From an uncultured Christensenellaceae bacterium (GTDB lineage Bacteria; Bacillota; Clostridia; Christensenellales; Borkfalkiaceae): a DNA stretch of 6,277 nt. The notes under the pieces are model-generated. The model ran no database searches. It was given only the letters and a program-made list of their open reading frames with translations, and was not told the origin of the DNA. Below are positions 1-6,082 of the stretch, piece after piece (the first letter of the stretch is position 1; every line of letters starts with the position of its first letter). The position numbers and the translations under genes were made by a program. The DNA is taken from the NCBI GenBank assembly GCA_910588615.1, contig CAJUOI010000047.1, forward strand, positions 1 through 6,277. Direction: 5' to 3'.

Positions 1-135
1 AATCAGGGTGTTTGCTTGTTATCTGATATGCCGTATAATCAAAATGATTTTACTACGCAACCAACTCAAAGTCAAAAAGCAACCGAGAAAGAGCAGGGCT
101 CTCCGCTGCCTTTCGAGGACAAATTTTCCGAATAG
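1..135 (+). CDS. 3' end of an unidentified CDS (weakly C1A-protease-like), start outside window
   Basis: An uninterrupted frame runs from base 1 to a TAG at 133-135 (44 codons), and no other frame offers a better reading. The visible tail contains the phrase GVCLLSDMPYNQNDFTTQP, then a polar, charged end (QKATEKEQG...FEDKFSE). 'DMPYN' followed by a spaced D, T and P resembles the stretch after the catalytic-Cys half of some bacterial papain-like (C1A) peptidases. That match is from memory and weak. If it is right, the protein would stop before the catalytic His/Asn half, so it would be a truncated copy or pseudogene. It is more AT-rich than the next gene and separated from it by a promoter, so it is a separate unit. 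It could equally be an ordinary hypothetical protein tail or a chance open frame. Confidence 0.4.
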   Translation, partial: NQGVCLLSDMPYNQNDFTTQPTQSQKATEKEQGSPLPFEDKFSE

Positions 136-137
136 GC

Positions 138-166
138 TTGCAAATTGAGAAATGTCGTGTTATAAT
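138..166 (+). promoter_or_regulatory. Sigma-A-type promoter of the arabinofuranosidase gene
   Basis: There is a -35 box TTGCAA at 138-143, a 17-base spacer and a perfect -10 box TATAAT at 161-166. TG at 158-159 gives an extended -10 (TGTTATAAT). The predicted start of transcription, near 172-174, leaves a leader of only about 22 bases before the ATG at 196. There is therefore no room for a riboswitch or attenuator. I saw no catabolite-response (cre-like) palindrome next to it. Confidence 0.8.
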
Positions 167-195
167 ATTCCTATCAATTGCATAGGGGGGATTTC

Positions 196-2523
196 ATGAA
201 GAAGGTTTTTCCTGCGATCGCAGGAATCACGGCTTGCTTCGTTCTGTTCGGGACGGCGGCGTGTAAGGGTAAGCACGGCGAAAAGTTGACTTGGGAAAAG
301 GCTGCGCCCGCGTACGAGAGTGCGGACGCAACGCTGAAACTGACGGGTACGCTCGACAGGGCGTCGCAGCGCATTTCGGGCGATTTGTTCGGGCTGTTTC
401 TCGAGGACATCAATTACGCGTCGTACGCGCTGGATGCGAACAGCGTGGCAAACGGCTCGTTCGAGTACGACGTCAACGGCAAAGAGGGCTGGACGGAGGA
501 CGGCGCGACTATTACCGTGGCAACGGAAAAGAAAGTTTACGAAACGAACGCGCACTACGCGCAAATCAACGTATCGCGGGCGAACGGCACCGTTGCCAAC
601 ACGGGGTTCAAGTACGTGCCCATGGCGGTTACGGCGAACACCGACTACGTGTTTTCCGCGTTCTTCGGCGACTACGAGGGCGACGTTACCGTCCGCGTCA
701 AGGGTAGCGACGGCACGTCGTACGGCGAAACTACGTTTGCGGTCAGCGTAGGCGAAAACGATTGGGTGCAATATCGGCGCACGCTGACGGCGACGGGGTA
801 TCGGACGGAACGGCTTCGCCTCGAAATTTCCTTCGGTACGGCGGATTCCTCCGTGCGTCTCGACGCCGTATCCTTTAAGACGACGGAAAGCACGGCGGGG
901 ATCAAGAATTATATCTACGAGGCGTTGGCGGATCTGTCGCCCGCGTTCTTCCGTTTTCCCGGCGGCTGCATTATCGAGGGAAAGGATAACGATAGTTACT
1001 ATGATTGGAAGAATTCGATCGGTGCGGTGAAGTCGGGCGGCGACGACAAGGTGGAGGCGTTTACTTATAAGCTCGATACGGACGGAACGCCAAAGGACGT
1101 TACGACGTACGGCGAAGCGAGCGTGCGCACGCCGAACACGGACATCTGGCAGAACGGCACCAACTATTATGAAATGGAGTACGGGCTGGGATTTTACGAG
1201 TACTTCGTGCTGTGCGATACGCTCGGGGCGAAGGCGGTTCCCGTCGTCAACTGCGGCAAAGCCTGTCAGACGCAGGGAGACGGCAGAGCGCTTGCGGGAC
1301 GGCACGGAAACAAAATCAACGACTTTATTCAGGACGCGATCGACCTGATTCACTTTGCCAAGGGCGACGTGAATGCTGCGGACGAAGATGAGAGTTATTG
1401 GGCGAACGTGCGCAAGAACATGGGGCACGCCGAACCTTTTGCGATGGACTATATCGGTATCGGCAACGAGCAGTGGGGCGACTATTATACCAAGTATTAC
1501 GAAAAGTTTCTCGAAAATAAGGCGTTTATGGATACGCTTGAAAAGTTTGACGTGAAGCCGATCGTCGGGAACTGTACGATGTTCCAGCACTGTGAAGACC
1601 CCGACTTAAACCGAAAGGGCGAGGCGCAGAAGGCTGCCATGAACTACGTGGACGAGGCGAAAGCGAACCCCGACCGTTTGATCGGAAGCGTTGCGGAATA
1701 CGGCGTGGTAGACCAGCATTACTACGTGAACTATACCGACCTGTTTGCAAACGCGCATTTGTACGACAACTATACGCGTCCGACGGACGGCGGCAACAGC
1801 GATAAGACTTATTACGAGGTTTTCGTGGGCGAATACGCGGCGAACAGCGAAGCGGTGCGCTCGCCGTCCGCAAACGATAACGAGAAGTACACCGAATATT
1901 ACAGGGAAAACTCGACGGGCAGAAATACCTGGATGACCGCGCTGTCCGAGGGCGCGATGATGACGGGTTTCGAGCGCAACGGCGATATTGTGCGCATGGC
2001 GGCGTACGCGCCGATGTTCGGGAATCAGGCGGGCAACAATCAGTGGTGGGTAGACATGATGTTCTATACCAACACGGAACTCGTTCTTACGCCGAACTAC
2101 TATATCCAGCAGTTGTTTATGAAGAATTCGGGCGACTTCGTGCTCGAATCGGAAATCGAATTTGCGTCGGGCGCTATGCCTACGACGGTGCACAAGAGCA
2201 ACGGCACGGCAACGCGCGAAGTCGACAACGTATTCTACGTTACCTCGCTCGACGAGGAAACGGGCGATATTATCGTCAAAATCGTTAATGCGGGAAAAGA
2301 CGATTTAAAGACGAACGTAAACGTTGCCGTTTCGGGCTTGACGTTGAAGGGAGTGGGCGCTGTTACCACGCTTACCAACGAGGATCCGAAAGCGATCAGC
2401 ACGCTGAAAAACGGTTTCGCCGTGGAACCCGAAACGGTAACGATCGGCGAATTTACGGACAATACGCTCGGGTGTTTCGTGCCTGCATACGGTGCGGTTG
2501 CAATCAGAATTGCAACGAAGTAA
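196..2523 (+). CDS. Secreted lipoprotein alpha-L-arabinofuranosidase, glycoside hydrolase family 51
   Basis: A 775-residue enzyme predicted to release terminal alpha-L-arabinofuranosyl units from arabinan or arabinoxylan side chains at the outer face of the membrane. Start: ATG at 196, preceded by AGGGGGG (184-190) five bases upstream. An in-frame TTG at 178 lies before that site and is not favoured. Signal: MKK, a hydrophobic stretch and the lipobox TAAC, with Cys23 as the lipidated residue. Next comes the GH51 N-terminal signature LFGLFLEDINYA (64-75). An insert of about residues 90-233 is beta-rich and looks like a CBM4/9-type carbohydrate-binding domain. The (beta/alpha)8 catalytic part has FRFPGGCIIEG (252-262), the acid/base Glu425 in IGNEQWG, DQHYY (506-510) and the nucleophile Glu546 in FVGEYA. 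The C-terminal beta domain follows. GH51 enzymes are often cytoplasmic, so the lipoprotein signal is notable. No sugar transporter or other glycosidase is adjacent. Family call is firm; exact substrate is inferred. Confidence 0.93.
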   Translation: MKKVFPAIAGITACFVLFGTAACKGKHGEKLTWEKAAPAYESADATLKLTGTLDRASQRISGDLFGLFLEDINYASYALDANSVANGSFEYDVNGKEGWTEDGATITVATEKKVYETNAHYAQINVSRANGTVANTGFKYVPMAVTANTDYVFSAFFGDYEGDVTVRVKGSDGTSYGETTFAVSVGENDWVQYRRTLTATGYRTERLRLEISFGTADSSVRLDAVSFKTTESTAGIKNYIYEALADLSPAFFRFPGGCIIEGKDNDSYYDWKNSIGAVKSGGDDKVEAFTYKLDTDGTPKDVTTYGEASVRTPNTDIWQNGTNYYEMEYGLGFYEYFVLCDTLGAKAVPVVNCGKACQTQGDGRALAGRHGNKINDFIQDAIDLIHFAKGDVNAADEDESYWANVRKNMGHAEPFAMDYIGIGNEQWGDYYTKYYEKFLENKAFMDTLEKFDVKPIVGNCTMFQHCEDPDLNRKGEAQKAAMNYVDEAKANPDRLIGSVAEYGVVDQHYYVNYTDLFANAHLYDNYTRPTDGGNSDKTYYEVFVGEYAANSEAVRSPSANDNEKYTEYYRENSTGRNTWMTALSEGAMMTGFERNGDIVRMAAYAPMFGNQAGNNQWWVDMMFYTNTELVLTPNYYIQQLFMKNSGDFVLESEIEFASGAMPTTVHKSNGTATREVDNVFYVTSLDEETGDIIVKIVNAGKDDLKTNVNVAVSGLTLKGVGAVTTLTNEDPKAISTLKNGFAVEPETVTIGEFTDNTLGCFVPAYGAVAIRIATK

Positions 2524-2531
2524 AATGTAAG

Positions 2532-2570
2532 AAAAACGCCCGCGCTCGGAAAGCGCACTTCCCATAGGGA
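2532..2570 (+). repeat. Composite repeat, copy A (left inverted repeat)
   Basis: The copy is AAAAACGCCCGCGCTCG (2532-2548), a 10-base variable stretch, then TTCCCATAGGGA (2559-2570). The reverse complement of 3977-4015 has the same 17-mer, the same 10-base spacing and the same 12-mer, with only the spacer differing. Two small hairpins are possible: GCGCT/AGCGC (2542-2556) and TTCCC-ATA-GGGAA (2559-2571). No U-run follows either hairpin, so this is not an intrinsic terminator. It starts eight bases after the arabinofuranosidase stop codon. Confidence 0.85.
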
Positions 2571-2614
2571 ATTAAGAAACTAAATTATTAAGAGTTATAC
2601 TTTCAAGCAAGGAC

Positions 2615-2648
2615 AAAAGCTCTCGAACGATATGTTCGAGAGCTTTTT
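2615..2648. terminator. Bidirectional intrinsic terminator between convergent genes
   Basis: A perfect 14-bp stem, AAAAGCTCTCGAAC (2615-2628) with GTTCGAGAGCTTTT (2634-2647), encloses a 5-base loop (GATAT). T2644-T2648 gives a five-U tail on the + strand, and the opposite strand gives four U. The position between a + gene ending at 2523 and a - gene ending at 2686 suits a shared terminator for both. Confidence 0.88.
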
Positions 2649-2667
2649 ACGACAAACCATTTACAAA

Positions 2668-2685
2668 GATAAATTGTAATTTATC
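2668..2685 (-). terminator. AT-rich palindrome abutting the acyltransferase stop codon
   Basis: GATAAATT (2668-2675) and AATTTATC (2678-2685) form a perfect palindrome around two bases, directly after the acyltransferase stop codon. Read on the - strand it is followed by TTTGT, a poor U-run. It may add to the stronger terminator further on or protect the mRNA 3' end, or it may be chance in AT-rich sequence. Confidence 0.3.
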
Positions 2686-3768
2686 TTACTTTCGTATTCG
2701 TTTTTTCAGTTTGTAGCCGAACGCCAAATTCAATATAGGACAGTATTTTATTGCGGTACTTGTTATCAGCGTTGCCACAAACGAGCATAAGATTGAAAGT
2801 AAAAACACAAAAGCAATATTGCTGTTTGCAAGCGAAAACCAATATTCAAAGGCAACCACCCAAACAAAATGTATAACATAAACGGGGAATGATATCGATG
2901 ATAGAAAGCGTGTTATTTTGTTTGCTTTGTTCATAAAGGAATAACCCAAAGATAGCATAGCCAATACACCGAAAGCACCTGAAAGGAGCGTTAAAATCGA
3001 GTTTAATGCCATAAGGTTATAATCCGACCATATAAACAGCCACACGCTGAACGCACTTAAAATTAAACAAACGCCCACAAACAGCCATTTAAATTTTGCA
3101 AGTTTAACTATATTGTTTTCTTTATCAAAAACATAAAAACCCAAAAGATACAGCAACAAATAGGTTAAAAGACATTTCCCTGCAACTTGTAACGGATATG
3201 CGACATAAGCAAGTAAAACAAGTAAAATTAACGCCCATAACGGCGTTTTTTCAGTATTCAATTTTGCAATCTGTTTCCCTAACAGCAAATCAACCAAACA
3301 CCCAACCAAGCTGACAATAAAAAGGCAAAGTAAAAACCAAAAATGAGCTATTGTAAAACCACCGTCGAAACCTGAAATATCCGTCCATTTGGTAAAGAAA
3401 ACGGCGTAATGATTAAAATAACTGCCGTCGTAGCCATAATTGATTTTATCTGCCATATACGAAAGTATCGGGGCAATAAAAAGTGTTCCGAAAACGAAAG
3501 GTACAAACAATTTTATTATGCGCTCGACAATGAATTGTTTTTTTGAGCGTTTTGCAAGTGAAAACCGTGCGCTTATGCCTGCCAAAAGAAATAAAAGCGG
3601 CATAAACCACGACCATATTGCGCCTAAAAAGGAACTTAAAATTCTATCAGAGCCTAAAATAATATAATTGCCTTCGTCCCAACTGTTGTATGCCATTGCA
3701 CAATGAAAAGGAATTAGCAGAAATATACAAAGCCATCTTAAATTATCTATATAATGTTTTCTTTCCAT
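2686..3768 (-). CDS. Integral membrane acyltransferase, acyltransferase family 3 (OafA/MdoC-like)
   Basis: A 360-residue, very hydrophobic protein with about ten predicted membrane segments (roughly 12-27, 43-66, 84-105, 141-163, 173-190, 193-214, 226-246, 250-275, 285-305, 310-340). It opens with YIDNLRWLCIFLLIPFHCAM, the family-3 pattern, with Asp8, Arg11 and the probable catalytic His22. Other family features are MPLLFLLAGIS (56-66), a basic loop RFSLAKRSKKQF running into ER..KLFVP (68-90), HFWFL (142-146) and SSISFPVYVIH ending at His300. Members move acetyl, succinyl or similar groups onto extracytoplasmic sugars (O-antigen, glucans, teichoic or capsular polymers). The acceptor here cannot be told. 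Start: ATG at 3768 with GGAG nine bases upstream. It is transcribed alone. A sampled 60-base stretch is about 35% G+C, against about 53% and 68% in comparable samples of the flanking genes. With the flanking inverted repeats this suggests acquisition by transfer. Confidence 0.88.
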   Translation of the reverse strand: MERKHYIDNLRWLCIFLLIPFHCAMAYNSWDEGNYIILGSDRILSSFLGAIWSWFMPLLFLLAGISARFSLAKRSKKQFIVERIIKLFVPFVFGTLFIAPILSYMADKINYGYDGSYFNHYAVFFTKWTDISGFDGGFTIAHFWFLLCLFIVSLVGCLVDLLLGKQIAKLNTEKTPLWALILLVLLAYVAYPLQVAGKCLLTYLLLYLLGFYVFDKENNIVKLAKFKWLFVGVCLILSAFSVWLFIWSDYNLMALNSILTLLSGAFGVLAMLSLGYSFMNKANKITRFLSSISFPVYVIHFVWVVAFEYWFSLANSNIAFVFLLSILCSFVATLITSTAIKYCPILNLAFGYKLKKRIRK

Positions 3769-3807
3769 CTAATCATTCTCCGCTAAATTACTGTTTATCG
3801 TACAATG

Positions 3808-3836
3808 ATTATATCACGAAAAATGAAAGAACGCAA
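3808..3836 (-). promoter_or_regulatory. Promoter of the acyltransferase gene
   Basis: On the - strand, -35 TTGCGT (3836-3831), a 17-base spacer and -10 TATAAT (3813-3808), with TG one base upstream of the -10 (extended -10). An 8-base palindrome AACCGGTT (3835-3842) overlaps the upstream edge of the -35 and could be a small operator, though that is speculative. The gene thus carries its own promoter inside the repeat-bounded block. Confidence 0.75.
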
Positions 3837-3853
3837 CCGGTTGAATTTTGCGG

Positions 3854-3958
3854 GATATAAAAACATATCTATATCTCAATAGGCTACGGGTAGCCTAGTT
3901 CGTCCACGCTTAAAATACAATAGAAAAGGTATGACTTTATGCCATACTTTTTCTATTG
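3854..3958. other. Cluster of three hairpins in the intergenic region, the last terminator-like
   Basis: No reading frame of interest lies between the acyltransferase promoter and repeat copy B. The stretch instead contains three inverted repeats: GATAT/ATATC (3855-3869 area), TAGGCTA-CGGG-TAGCCTA (3880-3897), and an imperfect 18-bp stem at 3918-3935 with 3941-3958 around loop TTTAT. In the third, the inner GC-containing part is followed by TTTTTCT on + and TTTTCT on -, so it could terminate in both directions. On the - strand it would insulate the acyltransferase from gpmI read-through. A structured small RNA is an alternative, but I see no convincing + promoter for one. Confidence 0.5.
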
Positions 3959-3976
3959 CCTGCACTTGCCTAAAAC

Positions 3977-4015
3977 TCCCTATGGGAATTACTGTAAACG
4001 AGCGCGGGCGTTTTT
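3977..4015 (-). repeat. Composite repeat, copy B (right inverted repeat)
   Basis: On the - strand this reads AAAAACGCCCGCGCTCG (4015-3999), ten variable bases ending GTAA, then TTCCCATAGGGA (3988-3977). Both conserved blocks are identical to copy A and the 10-base gap length is preserved. It faces copy A with the CG-rich 17-mers outward. It begins eight bases beyond the U-run of the gpmI terminator. Flanking bases (GTAAG left of A, ATTGT right of B) show no clear target-site duplication. Confidence 0.85.
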
Positions 4016-4022
4016 ATTGTTG

Positions 4023-4052
4023 AAAAAACCGCCGACGCGATTGCGCCGGCGG
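4023..4052 (-). terminator. Intrinsic terminator of gpmI
   Basis: On the - strand, CCGCCGGCGC (4052-4043) pairs with GCGTCGGCGG (4038-4029), ten pairs including one G-U, around a 4-base loop AATC. It is followed immediately by TTTTTT (4028-4023). It lies 14 bases beyond the gpmI stop codon, so it is a canonical strong terminator and gpmI is not co-transcribed with the acyltransferase. Confidence 0.92.
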
Positions 4053-4066
4053 TGAACGGTCGATAT

Positions 4067-5617
4067 TTATTCGATTAAACTTTTTCCCGTCATCTCCTTG
4101 GGTACGGATACGCCCATGACCGTAAGCAGGGTGGGGGCGAGGTCGGCAAGAATGCCGTCGGTGCGGAGCGTTGCGCTTTTCAGTTTGTCGGAAACGAGCA
4201 CGACGGGCACGGGATTGGTGGTGTGCGCGGTGAAGGGCGAGCCGTCCTCCGCAAGCATCTTGTCGGCGTTGCCGTGGTCGGCGGTAAGAAGCGCGCTGCC
4301 GCCCATTGCAAGGATCTTGTCGAGAACTTTTTTCACGCATTCGTCCACCGTGTGCACCGCCTTGACCGCCGCGGGGATCACGCCCGTGTGTCCTACCATG
4401 TCGCAGTTGGCGAAGTTTAAAATCATCACGTCGTAGTCGCCCGTGTCAAGTTCGGCAAGCACGCGCTCGCATACCTCGGGCGCGGACATTTCCGGCTGCA
4501 AGTCGTAGGTGGCAACCTTGGGCGAGTTGATAAGCACGCGCACCTCGTTGTCGTTGGGCGTTTCCACGCCGCCGTTAAAGAAAAAGGTTACGTGGGCGTA
4601 CTTTTCCGTTTCGGCAATGCGCAGTTGTTTTTTGCCGAGCGCGGCAAGGTATTCGCCGAGCGTGTTTTTCATGCTTTGCTTGGGGAAGGCGATCGCCACG
4701 TTTTTAAACGCTGCGTCGTACACGGTAAAGCAAACGTAATTGGGGCGCAGGTAACCCGTTTTGCGTTCGAACGCCGTGCCTTTGGGTACGACGAATTCCT
4801 TTTCGGTGAACGCGCGCGTGATCTGCCGCGCACGGTCGGGACGGAAGTTGAAGAAGATGATCGAATCGCCCTCTTCGACGAGCGCGACCGGTTTACCGTT
4901 TTCCACTATATTGGTGGGCAAAACGAATTCGTCCGTTACGCCCTTTGCATACGAAGCTTCGAGCGCTTCGTAGGGGCATTCCGCATGAATACCGTTACCG
5001 ATCGTCAGCATATCGTAGGCTTTTTCGATCCTGTCCCAATTGTTGTCGCGGTCCATGGCATAGTATCTGCCGCAGACGGAAGCGATCTTGCCGTAACCGA
5101 GTTTTTTCATTTCTTCGTAAAGCTCTTTCACGAACCCCGCGCCGGAGGTAGGGGAAACGTCGCGCCCGTCCATAAAACAGTGGACGTAAGTTTGTTTTAC
5201 ACCGCGCTCCTTTGCCATTTTGAGAAGGGCGAAGAGGTGTTCGATATGGCTGTGCACGCCGCCGTCGGAGAGCAGTCCCCAAAGGTGAAGCTGCTTACCG
5301 TTTGCGATTGCGCCGTCCATTGCCGCAACCAGCGCGGGGTTGGAAAAGAAGTCGCCGTCGCCGATCGCCTTGGTGATCTTGGTTAAATCCTGATAGACGA
5401 TGCGTCCCGCGCCGATGTTCAGGTGCCCGACTTCGGAGTTGCCCATTTGCCCGTCGGGCAATCCCACCGAAAGCCCGCTCGCGCCGAGCGTTGCGGAAGG
5501 GTAGTTTTGGATGAATTCGTTAACGTATTTGCTTCCGTCCGTAGTAATGGCGTTGCCTTCGGAAGCGGAGCAAAGCCCGTAGCCGTCCATAATGATAATT
5601 GCGTAAGGTGTTTTCAT
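4067..5617 (-). CDS. gpmI: 2,3-bisphosphoglycerate-independent phosphoglycerate mutase
   Basis: A cytoplasmic glycolytic and gluconeogenic enzyme interconverting 3- and 2-phosphoglycerate through a phosphoserine, using two metal ions (usually Mn2+). At 516 residues it is full length for the family. Start: ATG at 5617, just after AGGAAG. An in-frame TTG at 5740 would add 41 residues before the usual MKTPYAIIIMDGYG start and lies upstream of the promoter, so it is rejected. Alkaline-phosphatase-superfamily residues are all present: Asp11 in IMDGYG, catalytic Ser61 in MGNSEVGH, His122 in LLSDGGVHSH, Asp406 and His410 in NCDMVGH, Asp447 and His448 in TADHGNADK, and His465 in AHTTNP. These correspond in order to the metal and substrate ligands of the Bacillus enzyme. 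In many Bacillota gpmI sits in a gap-pgk-tpi-gpmI-eno cluster. Here it stands alone with its own promoter and terminator, divergent from a small membrane protein. Confidence 0.97.
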   Translation of the reverse strand: MKTPYAIIIMDGYGLCSASEGNAITTDGSKYVNEFIQNYPSATLGASGLSVGLPDGQMGNSEVGHLNIGAGRIVYQDLTKITKAIGDGDFFSNPALVAAMDGAIANGKQLHLWGLLSDGGVHSHIEHLFALLKMAKERGVKQTYVHCFMDGRDVSPTSGAGFVKELYEEMKKLGYGKIASVCGRYYAMDRDNNWDRIEKAYDMLTIGNGIHAECPYEALEASYAKGVTDEFVLPTNIVENGKPVALVEEGDSIIFFNFRPDRARQITRAFTEKEFVVPKGTAFERKTGYLRPNYVCFTVYDAAFKNVAIAFPKQSMKNTLGEYLAALGKKQLRIAETEKYAHVTFFFNGGVETPNDNEVRVLINSPKVATYDLQPEMSAPEVCERVLAELDTGDYDVMILNFANCDMVGHTGVIPAAVKAVHTVDECVKKVLDKILAMGGSALLTADHGNADKMLAEDGSPFTAHTTNPVPVVLVSDKLKSATLRTDGILADLAPTLLTVMGVSVPKEMTGKSLIE

Positions 5618-5619
5618 AA

Positions 5620-5626
5620 CTTCCTC
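5620..5626 (-). promoter_or_regulatory. Ribosome binding site fixing the gpmI start
   Basis: On the - strand GAGGAAG is followed by two bases and then ATG at 5617, so GAGG sits five bases from the start codon. This supports the short start over the upstream TTG at 5740. Confidence 0.8.
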
Positions 5627-5650
5627 GTTATTTATTTTTAGTACGGGTAC

Positions 5651-5679
5651 ATTATACCGCAAACTGAAAAAATTGGCAA
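5651..5679 (-). promoter_or_regulatory. Promoter of gpmI
   Basis: On the - strand, -35 TTGCCA (5679-5674), a 17-base spacer and a perfect -10 TATAAT (5656-5651). Transcription should begin near 5644, giving a leader of about 27 bases. It lies back to back with the small-protein promoter at 5757-5786, about 78 bases away through AT-rich DNA. Confidence 0.82.
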
Positions 5680-5756
5680 GCAAAGAGAGAATATTTTTAT
5701 TTTCTTTCTTTACATTAATTAACATTATTTTTTTCGACAAAATTCTTTTAAATTCG

Positions 5757-5786
5757 TTGACAAAAATCGGGGGGGGGTGCTATACT
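5757..5786 (+). promoter_or_regulatory. Promoter of the small membrane protein with a G9 tract in its spacer
   Basis: Consensus -35 TTGACA (5757-5762), an 18-base spacer and -10 TATACT (5781-5786), with TG at 5778-5779 (extended -10). Bases 5769-5777 are nine consecutive G inside the spacer. The spacer is one base longer than the 17-base optimum, so loss or gain of a single G would be expected to change promoter strength. Confidence 0.78.
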
Positions 5787-5819
5787 TTAATTAGTAAATA
5801 AGAAAAAGGAGAGAGGGAA

Positions 5820-6050
5820 ATGAAAACTGTCGCTAAGGTATTTATTATCCTTGCTATGGTCTTTGGATGTATTGCAATTCTTCCCCTGATTTTCGGTGGG
5901 ATCACGCTTTCCAAGATCAACAAAGCACAGTCTGCTTCCGAGTTGAAGGTCTGGGGAATCCTTGACATCTTCTTCTGCGGACTCATCGGCGGAATTCTCG
6001 TTCTTTGTATCAAAGACGAAGATCTTCAGCCCAAGCAGAACAACGTATGA
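5820..6050 (+). CDS. Small two-helix membrane protein of unknown function
   Basis: A 76-residue protein beginning MKTVAKVFIILAMVFGCIAI. Start: ATG at 5820 with AAGGAG (5806-5811) eight bases upstream and a purine-rich stretch between. Two hydrophobic segments (about 4-29 and 45-63) are joined by a short polar loop (SKINKAQSASELKVW), and the tail is charged (CIKDEDLQPKQNNV). A Gly-rich end to helix 1 (PLIFGGITLSKINKA) and 'GLIGGILVL' in helix 2 recall the small DUF4190-like membrane proteins common in Bacillota, but I cannot assign a family. Its own promoter and terminator make it monocistronic, so the neighbours say nothing about its role. Coding is supported by the ribosome binding site, the coherent hydrophobic pattern and the terminator starting at the base after the stop. 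An overlapping - strand frame at 5780-6013 is a shadow. Confidence 0.82.
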   Translation: MKTVAKVFIILAMVFGCIAILPLIFGGITLSKINKAQSASELKVWGILDIFFCGLIGGILVLCIKDEDLQPKQNNV

Positions 6051-6082
6051 AAAAAAGCCGTGCGTAAAGCACGGCTTTTTTT
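6051..6082 (+). terminator. Intrinsic terminator of the small membrane protein gene
   Basis: A perfect 13-bp stem, AAAAAAGCCGTGC (6051-6063) with GCACGGCTTTTTT (6069-6081), around loop GTAAA. Seven T follow the GC core (6076-6082). It starts on the base right after the TGA stop. The A-run on the other side makes it potentially bidirectional. Confidence 0.93.

Noticed and set aside
178..195. An alternative TTG start for the arabinofuranosidase
   Set aside because: It lies upstream of the AGGGGGG site, and the ATG at 196 gives a proper lipoprotein signal with correct spacing.
160..1590. A long open frame (476 codons) on the - strand opposite the arabinofuranosidase
   Set aside because: It is an antisense shadow of a GC-rich gene: arginine- and valine-rich with no domain, while the + strand frame has complete GH51 catalytic motifs.
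2532..2570. Repeat copy A as the arabinofuranosidase terminator
   Set aside because: The possible stems are short and neither is followed by a U-run. The hairpin at 2615-2648 is far stronger.
2521..4025. Target-site duplication at the outer edges of copies A and B
   Set aside because: Flanking bases (GTAAG on the left, ATTGT on the right) do not match, so no duplication supports a classic transposon insertion.
4592..5386. A 264-codon + strand open frame opposite gpmI
   Set aside because: It is a composition-driven antisense frame with no recognisable motif or ribosome binding site. gpmI on the other strand has every catalytic residue.
5618..5740. An N-terminal extension of gpmI from a TTG at 5740
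   Set aside because: The extra 41 residues are absent from the family pattern, and the mapped promoter and ribosome binding site lie inside them.
5780..6013. A 77-codon - strand frame overlapping the small membrane protein
   Set aside because: It lacks a ribosome binding site, runs into the promoter of the + strand gene, and has no coherent protein features.
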